Counted from the first letter of the stretch, positions 1-12,212 are shown. The stretch is 64,000 nucleotides of DNA from Delphinapterus leucas (GCF_002288925.2 NW_022098044.1:12710028-12774027), one strand, 5' to 3'. The notes: generated from the sequence alone by a model not told the origin. Numbers and translations are program-made.

Positions 1-89
1 GGATTCATGATTCAATCACATGCAATAGGGAGAAAGCTTCTGAGGGACTTCGGGGGTAGATTTTCAGAACTAATAAGAAAAGGGAATGG

Positions 90-458
90 ATTAGTTTGTT
101 AGGGCTGCTGTAACAAAGCAGCACAAACTGGGTGGCTTAAACAACAGAAATGTATTGTTTTGCAGTCCTGGAGGTTAGAAGTCTGAAATCAAAGTGTTGG
201 CAAGTTTGGTTCCTTCTGAAGGATGCAAAGGATCTCTCATAAGCGTCTCTCCTTAGCTTTTAGATGGTCATCTTCAGGATCACTTAATATTCTCCCTGTA
301 TGTATGTCTCTGTCTCTAAATTTCCCCTTTTTATGAGGACATCAGTCATATTAGGACATGGTAATTACTCTATCTCTAAATAAGGTCACACTCTGAGGTA
401 CTGGGGATTAGGACTTCCAACATAAAAATTCTGAAGGGGCACAATTCAACTAATAACA
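90..458 (-). mobile_element. MLT1-type solo LTR (ERVL-MaLR)
   Basis: An old MaLR long terminal repeat in reverse orientation. Read on the plus strand it starts with 'gggctgctgtaac', continues through 'gggtggcttaaacaacag' and ends in 'cacaattcaactaataaca'. This is the reverse complement of the familiar MLT1 pattern (TG..gaattgtgtcc ... taagccacccag ... CA). No internal retroviral region is attached, so it is a solo LTR. It is diverged. The family level (MLT1) is fairly safe; the subfamily is not. Confidence 0.72.
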
Positions 459-1890
459 GGAAGGAAACAACTTTTCTTCAAGATTATGGATGCCTGGAGC
501 TGTAGCAGCTACACTGTAACCATAAGAAGGCAACACACTTAGCAGGCCAAGAAACAGAAAGTGGTTGAACAATAAGAGAACCTGATCCTTGTTGGCGTCT
601 TTGATCAGAGTAGTGTTTTAGGAAAACAAAGAAGTCTGTGATGTACATTCCATTTGGATTGGAGTGGGGTGAAACTGAGAGCAGATAAACTAGTTAAGTG
701 ATTGTTGCAGTAGTCCTAGTGCAATGACTTGAATTAAACTAGTGAAAAGAAGGGATATAGTTGAGGCATCAACAAGGAAACTTTCTTATAAGAAGAAAGA
801 TGGTAGCCAGAGATGAGTTTGGGACACATTCTTACTTCTCCCTGTCTGAGGGCTGCTAGTGCTGGTAGCTGCTTGGATTGCGTGCAATTTAAGAAAAGAT
901 GAAAAAGAAAGAGCCAGTTGATCTAATAACCATTTTATGACTAAAAAGGCCTTGTGAATTGAACATTTCCCTCTTCCCAGATGTACAATTTTAGACTTCC
1001 CCTGACAGTCTAAAAATAGGCAATTAAAGTAGGTGCTTTAAATCAATGTTCCCCAAACTGTGATTCATGAAATGCTAATTCTGTGTGTTAATAATAGATC
1101 TTACACAAATCAAAGGTGAGGAAAGACATGTTCTGTGCCGAAATGAATTCAGAAATTTGGGTTAAGGTCCACTTTGCAGGACTTCTCAGAGCCTTCAGTA
1201 TTCAAGTGTTGAGTGTTAGGGATGTAGTGAGTAGTATTTACAAAACTAGTAAAACACAGAGTTTAGCAATTGCAAACATTTTATCACGAGCATCTCACAG
1301 GAGTCTATCCTGTGGAGCACATTTTCGGAAATACTGCTGTAAACAATGATTTCACTCTAGGGTCCATTTTTTTCCCTTTAGTATATCACACCCTAGCTAT
1401 TCAGTCTCCTCAGTGTAATGGGCCCATTACAGATGGAATTGCCAATTCCCTGGTGACCCATGAGTCTTTGTGCAGTGATATTGACATCCCCATTTAAAAC
1501 ACTGAGGCAGGAAGAGAAGAGGCATACTACTGTATGAATAGAGCTATCTCCAGGAGACAGGAAGGAGGAAAGGAAATCTATGAGCCTACCTCAGATCAGG
1601 TAATGGGCCCAACATTCAGCAAGACCTAGTGGGCATTGAGAGGCCACACTTGGATCAGAATCTACCAAATAAACGCAACAGGCACCTCTGAGAATGGATT
1701 TTTCAGGTGAGAAAATGCAACTGCTCCTTCCCCAAGGAGAGATTTTTTCTGGACTCATCTTCCTGGACATACGTTATTTTTTTATTATAGGTCCCCAGGC
1801 AGTGGTGATGTCTGCATTTTGCAGCAAGATGGTGTTTGTGTTTTATGCCCAGACCCTCTCCCAGGGGCCTCCCATGTCTGTACAACAGGT
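459..1890. other. Mostly unassigned DNA with an L2-like patch
   Basis: Bases 640-830 resemble the 5' part of an L2 LINE in minus orientation (key phrase 'gttgcagtagtcctag'), at low confidence. The rest, including the two overlapping short frames at 1116-1497, shows no recognisable repeat or coding signal. The frames are AT-rich chance openings with no conserved motif. Confidence 0.4.
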
Positions 1891-1894
1891 GACG

Positions 1895-2105
1895 TGGTTT
1901 AGAAGTTGAGAGCGCACACAGGAACCCGGGTTCCAATTCTGATTCTGTACTTCGTGGATTTTGCTTTTGAGAAGGTATCTTAAGATCTTTAGATCTCAGT
2001 TTTCTCATCTATAAAATGGGGATACTTATAATAGCTCCCTTAACAAACTCTTTTGAGGCTTATACAAACCCAATGCTGGGCAAAAAATAAATGATTAATA
2101 AATGT
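1895..2105 (+). repeat. MIR SINE, diverged
   Basis: An ancient tRNA-derived mammalian-wide interspersed repeat. It shows the order expected of MIR: a degenerate 'ttgagagc...gggttcc' core, then 'ctcagttttctcatctata', 'aaatggggatact', and an AT-rich end 'aataaatgattaata'. Confidence 0.7.
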
Positions 2106-2159
2106 AATAAATTACAAAAATTATATAAACTTTAAATAAATAACTGAATTATTTTTGAA

Positions 2160-2420
2160 ACTGCCACACACTTTCAGGAGAGGGTATTTCTGGGCAGAAT
2201 TTATGGCATATGCAAATCTATAGAGATGGGGTGAATTGCAAAGAATGAACAGAGCTGGGCTTTTGGGTTCAAGGTTGATTGTAGTCAGCTATGGAAAGGA
2301 GTGTGTGCCATGTTGTGGAGCTTGGACCCTACACCTGGGTCAACTCACTGGAGAATTTTAAGTTGGGGAGGGACATGGTTAATTCCTTGCAGACTAGAAA
2401 GGACACTTTGGTAGTAGCAT
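2160..2420 (-). repeat. L2 LINE fragment, diverged
   Basis: It contains degenerate forms of reversed L2 phrases: 'tgccatgttgtggagcttgga', 'gaattttaagttggggag', and a segment like 'gacatggt...aaggacactttggtag'. It is old, non-coding and truncated at both ends. Confidence 0.5.
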
Positions 2421-3429
2421 GGAACTGTTTGTAAGTGCCAACATTTGAGAAATGTCCTTCACCTTCATGTAGTTTGCTGTCTAATTTAAGATAAATTAAT
2501 TTGCTGATCCAACAGGTATTTACTACTAAAACATCATGGTTGACAAAATAAGAAGTGATCGACTGGCTTGTGCATGGTCATACGTGCTGGTGAATACTGC
2601 TTCAGGCTTAGAAAATTGAATACATATTATTTTTGAATAGAATAATATACCTTTAATTTTTAGTGTTTAGGAAATTTTCAGGAAAAGTGTTGCCTTTCTC
2701 TTCACCTTTTAAGAATGGCCTCTAAGTGACATTAGATGAACTATAAACCATGCCTGAGGCTCCCTGATCCCTGATACTGGAACATATTTTAATCTCTGGA
2801 CTCTTCATATGTGAAAATCCTATTGGTGGGAAATGAACTTCTGGATACAGACGCGGCATACCAGATTTCTCATCTTGACATTCCAGGCACCTTTATAATG
2901 TAACATCACATTCTTCAAATAGTCTCTTCTCCTGATTCTTCTATGAAAACACTGTTCTCATGTGTCCCCAGTGGTGGCAGGTGCATTCCTGCCTCTGAAA
3001 CTGGGCTCAGGCCATTTCCCATCCTTCTAACTCTTCTCTATGGGGATTATATTCTTTCTTCAGGGTGCACCTCCTATGTAACAGTGGCATCGGATGCCCC
3101 AACCTTTTGCCATCTGAACATCCTCTGTACTCCTTTTGAATGTATTATTGGTATCATTTGGTTGGGAGTTAATCTAAACTGCTTTACAAAAATGTGTCTC
3201 TCTTTATGAACACATTTTTGTTATAACTTGAGCAGGGTACGTCTGAAGCTGTGATGATGTCTACCTGTCCTGGGACAATGGAGGAGAAATAGCTGGGAAT
3301 GGGTGGAGCTTTGGGTGGGAAGATCATGGAACCTTTTCTGGCTATAGGACTGGCCTTTGAGGCAAGTGCTATCCAGTCCAATATGCTCAAAAGGATAAGG
3401 GCAGAAAGGGAAAAAAAAGAGTCAAGTTC
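2421..3429. other. Unassigned single-copy-like DNA
   Basis: No repeat family, RNA gene or coding signal is recognisable. A frame at 2943-3209 lacks any known domain and is probably chance. Confidence 0.4.
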
Positions 3430-3655
3430 CTATTAGGATCTTTGGAAATTTCATTAATCTCTCTAGACCTTGGTTTTCTCATCTGTAAAGTTAGGCAAAA
3501 AAAAATTTTTTTTAATTTAAAAAACAAACCAAACCTACATCTCTTAGGGTTATTGTGGAAGTTAAATCTGTGAACTTACACAAAGCACTTAACACTATGA
3601 TGCATAATAAGGACCCAATAAATGATGGTTATTATTATTATTATAGTCGGTAAAT
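3430..3655 (+). repeat. MIR SINE with internal A/T expansion
   Basis: MIR phrases in order: 'cttggttttctcatctgta', 'gggttattgtggaagttaaat', 'acaaagcacttaacac', 'aataaatgatggttatt'. An A/T tract of about 40 bp (3497-3530) interrupts the middle. A TTA trinucleotide run closes the copy. Confidence 0.8.
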
Positions 3656-4917
3656 GAGAGGTTACAATAAAGTGCTCCTGGAACTTAGAAATAAATTACC
3701 CTCTGCGAGAGAAACTAGGAAAAATCAACACATAAAAAATGAGATTAACCATCTGTGGAATTAAGCTCTCCTCAAATGGTCTGCATGTCTGTGTGGCTGC
3801 AGAGATTTTGGAATCACCCAAGTCCAATCAAGCAGGCAGAGGTATAACATTACAAGGCCCAGCTGGAATGTGATTGATAAAAAAAAAAAAAAAAACAAAC
3901 CAAAAATCAACCCTGGACTCCAATCAATTATATTAGCATAACTGAAGAAAGAATGTCTCAAGAGAATTGATAGACTCTAGAAAAAGAAAGGGTCAAAGAT
4001 CAAGGTTTTGCTATTTTTCATTCAGCATCCTGGAAGAGGGGGGAATGAAGAGAGACAGAGGCAAGAAAGGAAAGGCAGGGAAACAGAGGCAGGAAATCAG
4101 AAAAGGAAGAAGAGAGAGATAAAGGTAGAGAGGTGGAGAGACACAGTGGAACAGAAAGAAAGTCAGAAAATGAAAATAAGTTGAATCCAAAATACAAGGA
4201 TATTCAGGGTACTAGAGGGATAGAACTAAGATGATGAAATATTCTTTCCCTCAGAGACAATCTAATATTATTTGCTGTTCTTCCTAGCAAAACAGTGACA
4301 CAATTTTAACTTTCAAGGCCAAGGGATATTTCTAACAGTTGCTCTGATCTTAGTAATGGGACTCAGCAGCTGAACCAATAGGAGACTTCAATTGTTGGAG
4401 GGGTGAAGTACCTCAGGGAGGCCTTCCTGGTCAATACTGACTCTGGAACTAGCCGGGTGAAGCCTGCAGGAGGAGTTCATAACTACAGTTGATCATAGCT
4501 GGTCATGCTTGATTAGATTTGAAACTATTTAATGCAATGAACATCCATTCCTAGCCCATTCTGTGCAGAAGAGTGGGTTACTTGGAAGATGACTGGGATG
4601 ATGCAGTTGCCTTCCAGGAACTTTCAGTCCAGAAGCTCTGTAAAGCTTGCACACTAATCCTCAAATAATTGATGCCAGAGGGGATCAAGGTGCTGCATGA
4701 TCATGTAGAAAACAATGACTAATTCTGCTGAGGGGACTGTCCTTGAGAGGTAGACATCCCAGAGGAGGTGACGTTGGAACTGGCACTTAAACAGTAATGG
4801 GTATTTCCACAGACAGATAATAGGGTGTGGATGGCATTACAGATAGAAGTTAAAACATGAATAATAGGGATGTGTTTTCAGTGGAATGTGGTGGTGAACT
4901 GGGGATCATCTAATGCC
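3656..4917. other. Unassigned DNA with purine-rich tract; possible L2 remnant at the end
   Basis: A poly-A run lies at about 3880-3894. A strongly purine-biased tract covers 4030-4170 (gagaga and aaaggaag motifs). Bases 4600-4900 vaguely resemble reversed L2 ('cccagaggaggtgacgttgg'). No coding signal is seen. Confidence 0.4.
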
Positions 4918-4919
4918 TT

Positions 4920-5283
4920 AATCAGTTCAGGCTGCTATAACAAGAACCACAGACAGGGTGGCTTATAAACAACAGAAATGTATTTCTCAGTTCTGGAGGC
5001 TGGGAGTTCAAGATCAGGATGCAAGCATGATTAGCTTGTGATGAGGACCATCTTCCATGTTGCAGACTGCCAACTTCTCCTTGCATCCTCACATGGCTCA
5101 AAGAGGGTGAGAGTGTTCTCTGGGGTGCCTTTTATAAGGGCACTAATCCTTTTCATGAGGTCTCCACCCTCATGACCTAATTAACTCCCAAAGGCCCATT
5201 TTCCTAATACTATTACATAGAGAGTTAGGATTTCAACATATAAATTTATGGGGGGATACAAACATTGAGTCTCTTGCAACTAT
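4920..5283 (-). mobile_element. MLT1-type solo LTR (ERVL-MaLR)
   Basis: A second MLT1 LTR in reverse orientation. Plus-strand phrases in order: 'caggctgctataacaag', 'gggtggcttataaacaacag', 'ttttataagggcactaatcc', 'cccaaaggcccatttt', ending near 'acaaacattgagtctcttg'. No internal region is attached. Confidence 0.72.
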
Positions 5284-5689
5284 CTGTATGGGTGATGGAA
5301 AGCGAACTTACTGAAGTGCCTTTGATTTTGAACCTCTTGATATCTACAGTAAGATCCATGCAATAAGTGCTCAATAAAAGCTCACAACTATTTTGATTTT
5401 CCTACTTGAGAGACATATTACCTTTGACAAGGAATCACAGGCTATTTGAACATGCCATGTTCAATGTACTAAAGATTCTCAAATAAGTCACTAAAACATG
5501 TCCAACAGGGAAAGTGAAGGAAAGGGACAGCCCTTGGGACCACTTGAGGAAAAATAGGGATGACTCCAGTTGTTTAAAGGCTTTCAGTGTACCAAAGGCA
5601 TCAATTGTATGTCACTCTACCTAATTTAAATCCATAAGATGTATACTCTTTTGTCTCTTTTGCAATTGTGCTAACATTAAAAAAAAAAA

Positions 5690-6335
5690 TTACACGTTTG
5701 GTCTTTGTTCCTGGTTCTTGACACTGTGCTCCTAAAGCTCTGGAATTTCCAGAATGATAAAGTGTCTTTGGTTTGTTAATGAGCTGACTCCTGGCTGGGA
5801 TGTCTTGGTAGCTTCAGGATGGGGGTACTGGACGCTAGAAGGACCAAGCCATGAATAGAGATTTGGAACTTTCAGTGTACATCTTGACCTCTGGGGATGA
5901 ATGAAACCTCCATAAAACCCTGAAAAGGCAAATTTTGGAGGTCTGGGTTAGTGAACATGTTGAGGTGCTGGGAAGGTAACATCCCAGAGAGGAGGATTGA
6001 AATCTTCGTGCCACCCTTCCCTCCCTCACCCCCAAACCTTGCCCTATGCATCTCCACCATTTGGCTATTCCTGAGTTGTATATTTTATAATAAACTGGTA
6101 AATGTAAGTAAAGGGTTTTCCTGAGTTCTGTGAGTTATTTTAGCAAATTATAGAAGTTGAGGCGGGTATAGGTGAGAGTTGAGAGGTTGAGAGGTATAGG
6201 TGGTCCCCAGGACTTGTGACTGGTGTTTGAAGTAGAAGCAGTCCTTAACTCAGTGACATCTGCACTAACTCCAAGCAGTCAGTGTCAGAATTGAAGGGAA
6301 TTGTTGGATGCCAATTTGGTGTCAAAAGTGGTGTC
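5690..6335 (+). mobile_element. LTR-like retrovirus-derived repeat, family uncertain
   Basis: The stretch has LTR-like architecture. A polyadenylation-type block 'tataataaactggtaaatg' near 6088 is followed by 'ttcctgagttctgtgag' and a tail 'gtgtcagaattgaagggaa'. I recognise this order from an abundant mammalian LTR but cannot name the family with certainty. Boundaries are approximate. Confidence 0.42.
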
Positions 6336-6354
6336 AGAAAAAAGAAAAGGGAAC

Positions 6355-6460
6355 AGTTGAAAAAATTAAGACTCAGAGAGAAGTCATTTATCTGGATCAC
6401 ACAGCTTGCATATGAAAGAGCTGGGATTGGAGTCTAGGTCTGTAAGATACCAGAACCTTG
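6355..6460 (-). repeat. MIR fragment
   Basis: Reversed MIR phrases: 'aagactcagagagaagtc', 'ggatcacacagctt' and 'gctgggattggagtctagg'. Confidence 0.55.
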
Positions 6461-6719
6461 CAGTTAACCAGGCTGGAAGTATTCAGGGGGGAGCCTCACT
6501 ATTCTGTTTGGTGGAACCTGCTGGAAATCAAGAGAGAAGAAGGAATGGAGAGGTACTGCACCTGCAGACAAAAATTTCTGCCTGCTATTCCAGGAAACGA
6601 AGAATGTTGCGTGCCATCAAGCCATCAGCCACTGCAGCTGCCCCCAGTGCTGCACCCTGAGAGGAATTCAGGATGGAGAAAAAGAAAATCCTGGCCCTAG
6701 ATAGTTAAGATGCATATCT

Positions 6720-6990
6720 AAGGAATAATTTTAATAAGCCCAGACTGCTGCATCCTCCCATACATAGAAAGGCACTAAAATCATTAACTTGAGCTGTATT
6801 TTTTGTGATTAGCAGTAATCTTTTTCGGCAAAAGCTCCTATATATCCTGGCTCTTCCCATATCTCTTTGGAGCAGTTCTCCAGAGCTCTCTGAGAGGCTG
6901 CCTCCTGGGCTATAGTCCTCAGTAAAGTCCCCAAATAAAACATAACCTGAAACTTTTACGTTGTGAATTTTTCTTCAGTCAGTGCACCCA
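6720..6990 (+). mobile_element. LTR 3' fragment (ERV1-like), tentative
   Basis: It ends with 'cccaaataaaacataacctg' and 'cttttacgttgtgaatt', an LTR-type polyadenylation signal followed by a short R/U5-like end. No internal genes are attached. Other explanations are possible. Confidence 0.4.
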
Positions 6991-6999
6991 TCTCAAGAA

Positions 7000-7138
7000 G
7001 CTCAAGTTCAAACTTGAGCTCTGGACTTGGAGTACCTAGATTCAATTACCAGCTCTATTACTTTACCGGCAAACTTAACAAGTTGTTTAAACTTTGTACC
7101 TCAGTTTCCTTATGTGTAAAATGGCAAAATAATAAAAC
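7000..7138 (+). repeat. MIR, left half (split by L1-A)
   Basis: The MIR core and 'tgtacctcagtttccttatg' run into 'aaaatggcaaaataataaaac', where L1-A begins. The right half resumes at 13499. The last 13 bases (7126-7138) are the left TSD of L1-A. Confidence 0.75.
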
Positions 7139-8046
7139 TGGGAGACTGGTTCAAGATGGCGTAGTAGAAGGACATGCTCTCACTCCCTCTTTGGAGAACA
7201 CCAGAATCACAACTAACTGCTGAACAATCATCGGCAGGAAGACACTGGAACTCACCAAAAAAGATACCCCACGTGCAAAGACAAAGGAGAAGCCGCAATG
7301 AGATGGTAGGAGGGACGCAATCACAATAAAATCAAATCCCATAACTGCTGGGTGGGTGACTCACAAACTGGAGAACACTTATACCACAGAAGTCCACCCA
7401 CTGAAGTGAAGGTTCTGAGCCCCACGTCAGGTTTCTGAACCTGGGGGTCCGGCAACGGGAGGAGGAATTCCTAGAGAATCAGACTTTGAAGGCTAGCGGG
7501 ATTTGATTACAGAACTTTGACAGGACTGGGGGAAAGAGAGACTCCACTCTTGGAGGGCACACACAAAGTAGTGTGTGCATTGGGACCCAGGGGAAGGAGC
7601 AGTGACCCCATAGGAGACTGAACCAGACCAACCTGCTAGTGTTCAAGGGTCTCCTGCAGAGGCGAGGGGTGATTGTGCCTCACCGTGAGGACAAGGACAC
7701 TGGCAGCAGAAGTTCTGGGAAGTACTCCTTGGCCTGAGCCCTGCCAGAGTCCACCATTAGCTCCACCAAAGAGCACGGCTAGGCTCCGGTGTTGGGTTGC
7801 CTCAGGACAAACAACCAACAGGGAGGGAACCCAGTCCCACCCATCAGCAGACAAGCAGATTAAAGTTTTACTGAGCTCTGCCCACAAGAGCAACAGCCAT
7901 CTTTACCCACCACCAATCCCTCCCATCAGGAAACTTCCACAAGCCTCTTATAGCCTCATCCACCAGACGGCAGACAGCAGAAGCAAGAAGAACTACAGTT
8001 CTGCAGCCTGTGGAAGAAAAACCACATTCACAGAAAGAAAGACAAG
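7139..8046 (+). promoter_or_regulatory. L1-A 5'UTR (internal promoter region)
   Basis: About 0.9 kb precedes the ORF1 start and begins 'gggagactggttcaagatgg', a typical L1 5' end. In L1s this region holds the internal pol II promoter. That role comes from family knowledge; no individual factor site was verified. Frames within it (for example 7673-8077) are non-coding. Confidence 0.75.
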
Positions 8047-8939
8047 ATGGAAAGGCAGAGGGCTATGTACCAGATGAAGAAACAAGATAAAACCCCAGAA
8101 AAACAACTAAATGAAATGGAGATAGGCAATCTTCCAGAAAGAGAATTCAGAATAATGATAGTGAAGATGATCCAGGAACTCGGAAGAAGAAAGGAGGCAA
8201 AGATCGAGAAGATGCAAGAAATATTTAACAAAGATCTAGAAGAATTAAATAACAAACAGAGATGAACAATACAATAACTGAAATGAAAACTACACTAGAA
8301 GGAATCAATAGCAGAATAACTGAGGCAGAAAAACGGATAAGTGACCTGGAAGACAGAATGGTGGAATTCACTGCTGCGGAACGGAATAAAGAGAAAAGAA
8401 TGAAAAGAAATGAAGACAGCCTAAGAGACCATTAGACCTAAGACAGCATTAAATACAACAACATTCGCGTTATAGGGGTCCCAAAAGGAGAAGAGAGAGA
8501 GAAAGGACCCGAGAAAATATTTGAAGAGATTATAGTTGAAAACTTCCCTAAGATGGGAAAGGAAATAGCCACCCAAGTCCAGGAAGTGCAGAGAGTCCCA
8601 TACAGTATAAACTCAAGGAGAAACACGTAGTAATCAAACTGGCAAAAATTAAAGACAAAGAAAAATTATTGAAAGCAACAAGGGAAAAATGACAAATAAC
8701 ATACAAGGGAACTCCCATAAGATTAACAGCTGATTTCTCAGCAGAAACTCTACAAGCCACAAGGGAGTGACATGATACACTTAAAGTGATGAAATGGAAG
8801 AACCTACAACCAAGATTACCCAGCAAGGATCTCATTCAGATTCGTTGGAGAAATCAAAAGTTTTACAGACAAGCAAAAGCTAAGAGAATTCAGCACCACC
8901 AAACCAGCTCTACAACAAATGCTAAAGGAACTTCTCTAA
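8047..8939 (+). pseudogene. L1-A ORF1 (RNA-binding ORF1p), broken
   Basis: ORF1p is the L1 nucleic-acid chaperone that trimerises through a coiled coil and coats L1 RNA. The start at 8047 opens MERQRAMYQMKKQ. An intact 72-residue frame ends at about 8265. A frameshift follows and the coiled coil continues in another frame (EMKTTLEGINSRITEAE). Further stops precede the RRM-like part (VIGVPKGEE) and the C-terminal domain (RFVGEIKSF ... LQQMLKELL), which ends at the conserved taa 8937-8939. There are at least three disabling breaks. Length is that of a normal ORF1 of about 300 codons. Confidence 0.92.
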
Positions 8940-9822
8940 GTGGGAAACACAAGAGAAGAAAAGGACCTACAAAAACAAACCCAAAACAATTAAGAAAATT
9001 GCAATAAGAACATACATATCGATAATTACCTTAAACGTGAATGGATTAAATGCTCTAACCAAAAGACACATGCTCACTGAACGGATACAAAAACAAGGCC
9101 CATATATATGCTGTCTACAAGAGACCCACTTCAGACCGAGGGACACAAACAAACTGAAAGTGAAGGGATGGAAAAAGATATTCCATGCAAATGGAAATCA
9201 AAAGAAAGCTGGAGTAGCAATACTCATATAAGATAAAATAGACTTTAAAATAAAAAATGTTACAAGAGACAAGGAAGGATAATGATCAAGGGATCAATCC
9301 AAGAAGAAGATATAACAATTATAAATATATATGCACCCAACATAGGAGCACCTCAATACATAAAGCAACTGCTAACAGCTCTAAAAGAGGAAATCGACAG
9401 TAACACAATAATAGTGGGGGACTTTAACACCTCACTTACACCAATGGACAGATCATCCAAACAGAAAATTAATAAGGAAACACAAGCTTTAAATGACACA
9501 ATAGACCAGATAGATTTAATTGATATTTATAGGACATTCCATCCAAAAACAGCAGATTATACTTCCTTCTCAGGTGCGCTCAGAACATTCTCCAGGATAG
9601 ATCATATCTTGGGTCACAAATCAAGCCTCAGTAAATTTAAGAAAATTGAAATCATATCAAGCATCTTTTCTGACCACAATGCTATGAGATTAGAAATCAA
9701 TTATAGGGGAAAAAAAAAAAAAAAGTAAAAAACACAAACACATGGAGGCAAAACAATACGTTACTAAGTAACCAAGAGATCCCTGAAGAAATCAAAGAGG
9801 ATATCAAAAATACCTAGAGATA

Positions 9823-10050
9823 GGGGCTTCCCTGGTGGCGCAGTGGTTGAGAGTCCGCCTGCCGATGCAGGGGACACGGGTTTGTGCCCCGGTCCTGGAG
9901 GATCCCGCGTGCCGTGGAGTGGCTGGGCCCATGAGGCATGGCCACTGGGTCTGCACGTCTGGAGCCTGTGCTCCGCGATGGGAGAGGCCACAGCAGTGAG
10001 AGGCCCGTGTACCGCAAAAAAAAAACCAAAAAAACAAAAAAAACAAAAAA
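9823..10050 (+). mobile_element. CHR-type SINE inside L1-A ORF2 (EN-RT linker)
   Basis: A tRNA-derived SINE of about 190 bp plus an A-rich tail, beginning 'ggggcttccctggtggcgca'. It has an A-box-like 'tggcgcagtgg' and a B-box-like 'gggtttgtgcc'. The TSD is acctagagata (9812-9822) and acctagagaca (10050-10060). It splits ORF2 downstream of the endonuclease. The insertion point and orientation are the same as for the SINE at 57086-57300 in L1-C, and the two share variants (gcacgt, cgcga, ggatccc preceded by g) absent from the other short SINEs of the window. Confidence 0.95.
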
Positions 10051-12212
10051 CCTAGAGACAAATGACAATGAAAACACGATGATCCAAAACCTATAGGATG
10101 CAGCAAAAGGAGTTCTAAGAGGGAAGTTTATAGCTATAAAATCTTACCTCAAGAAACAAGAAAAATCTCAAATAAACAATCTAACATTACACCTAAAGGA
10201 ACTAGCAAAGGAAGAACAAACAATACCCAAAGTTAGAAGAAGGAAAGAAATCATCAAGATCAGAGCAGAAATAAATGAAATAGAAACAAAGAAAACAATA
10301 GCAAAGATCAATAAAAATAAAAGCTGGTTCTTAGAGAAGATAAACAAAGTTGATAAACCATTAGCCAGACTCATCAAGAAAAAGAGGATGAGGACTCAAA
10401 ACAATAAAAAGAAATGAAAAAGGAGAAGTTACAACAGACACGGCAGAAATACAAAGCATCCTAAGAGACTGCTACACGCAACTCTATGCCAATAAAATGG
10501 ACAACCTGGAAGAAATGGACAAATTCTTAGAAAGGTGTAACCTTCCAAGACTGAACCAGGAAGAAATAGAAAATATGAACAGACCAATCACAAGTAATGA
10601 AATTGAAACTATGGTTAAAAATCTTCCAACAAACAAAAGTCCAGGACCAGATGGCTTCACAGGTGAATTCTATCAAACATTTAGAGAAGAGCTAACACCC
10701 ATCCTTCTCAAACTCTTCCAAAAAATTTTGGAGGAAGGAACGCTCCCGAACTCATTCTATGAGGCCACCATCACCCTGATACCAAAACCAGACAAAGATA
10801 CTACAAAAAAAGAAAATTATAGACCAATATCACTGATGAATATAGATGCAAAAATCCTCAACAAAATACTAGCAAACAGAATCCAACAAAACATTAAAAG
10901 GATCATACACCATGATCAAGTGGGATTTAACCCAGGGAAGGAAGGATTCTTCAGTATATGCAAATCAATCAATGTGATACACGTATTAACAAATGGAAGC
11001 ATAAAAACCATATGATCATGTCAATAGATGCAGAAAAAGCTTTTGACAAAATTCAGCACCCATTTATGATAAATACTCTCCAGAAAGTGGGCATAGAGGG
11101 AAACTACCTCAACATAATAAAGGCCATATATGACAAACCCACAGCAAACATCATTCTCAATGGTGAAAAACTGAAAGCATTTCCCGTAAGATCAAGAACG
11201 AGACAAGGATGTCCACTCTCGCCACTATTATTCAACATAGTTTTGGAAGTCCTAGCCACGGCAATCAGAGAAGAAAAAGAAATAAAAGCAACACAAATTG
11301 GAAAAGAAGAAGTAAAACTGTCACTGTTTGCAGATGACATGATCCTATACATAGAGAATCCTAAAAATGCCACCAGAAAACTACTAGAGCTAATCAATGA
11401 ATTTGGTAAAGTTGCAGGATACAAAATTAATGCACAGAAATCTCTTGCATTCCTATACACTAATGATGAAAAATCTGAAAGTGAAATTAAGGAAACACTC
11501 CCGTTTACCACTGCAACAAAAAGAATATAATACCTAGGAGTAAACCGACCTAGGGAGACAAAACACCTGTATGCAGAAAACTATAAGACACTGATGAAAG
11601 AAATTAAAGATGATACCAACAGATGGAGACATATACCATGTTCTTTGATTGGAAGAGTCAATATTGTGAAAATGACTATCCTATCCTACCCACAGCAATC
11701 TACAGATTCAATGCAATCCCTATCAAATTACCAATGGCATTTTTTACAAAACTAGAACAGAAAATCTTAAAATTTGTATGGAGACACAAAAAACCCCGGA
11801 TAGCCAAAGCAGTCTTGAGGGAAAGCAAATGGAGCAGGAAGAATCAGGCTCCCTGACTTCAAAGTATAGTACAAAGCTACAGTAATCAAGACCGTATGGT
11901 ACTGGCACAAAAACAGAAAGATAGATCAATGGAACAGGATAGAAAGCCCAAAGATAAACCCCCACACCTATGGTCAACTAATCTATGACAAAGGAGGCAA
12001 GGAAACACAATGGAGAAAAGACAGTCTCTTCAATAAGTGGAGCTGGGAAAACTGGACAGCTACATGTACAGTAATGAAATTAGAGCACTTCCTAACACCA
12101 TACACAAAAATAAACTCAAAATGGATTAGAGACCTAAATGTAAGAGTGGGCAATGTAAAACTCTTGGAGGAAAACATAGGAAGAACACTCTTTATCATAA
12201 ATCATAGCAAGA

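Noticed and set aside
7673..8077. A 134-codon frame ahead of L1-A ORF1 as an extra L1 ORF
   Set aside because: It overlaps the 5'UTR and runs past the ORF1 start in another frame; L1-C lacks this region, so there is no conservation to support it.
9843..9930. tRNA gene, suggested by A- and B-box-like motifs in the SINEs
   Set aside because: The tRNA-like part is only the 5' head of the SINE. It lacks a proper cloverleaf and anticodon arm and is followed by the SINE body and A-tail.
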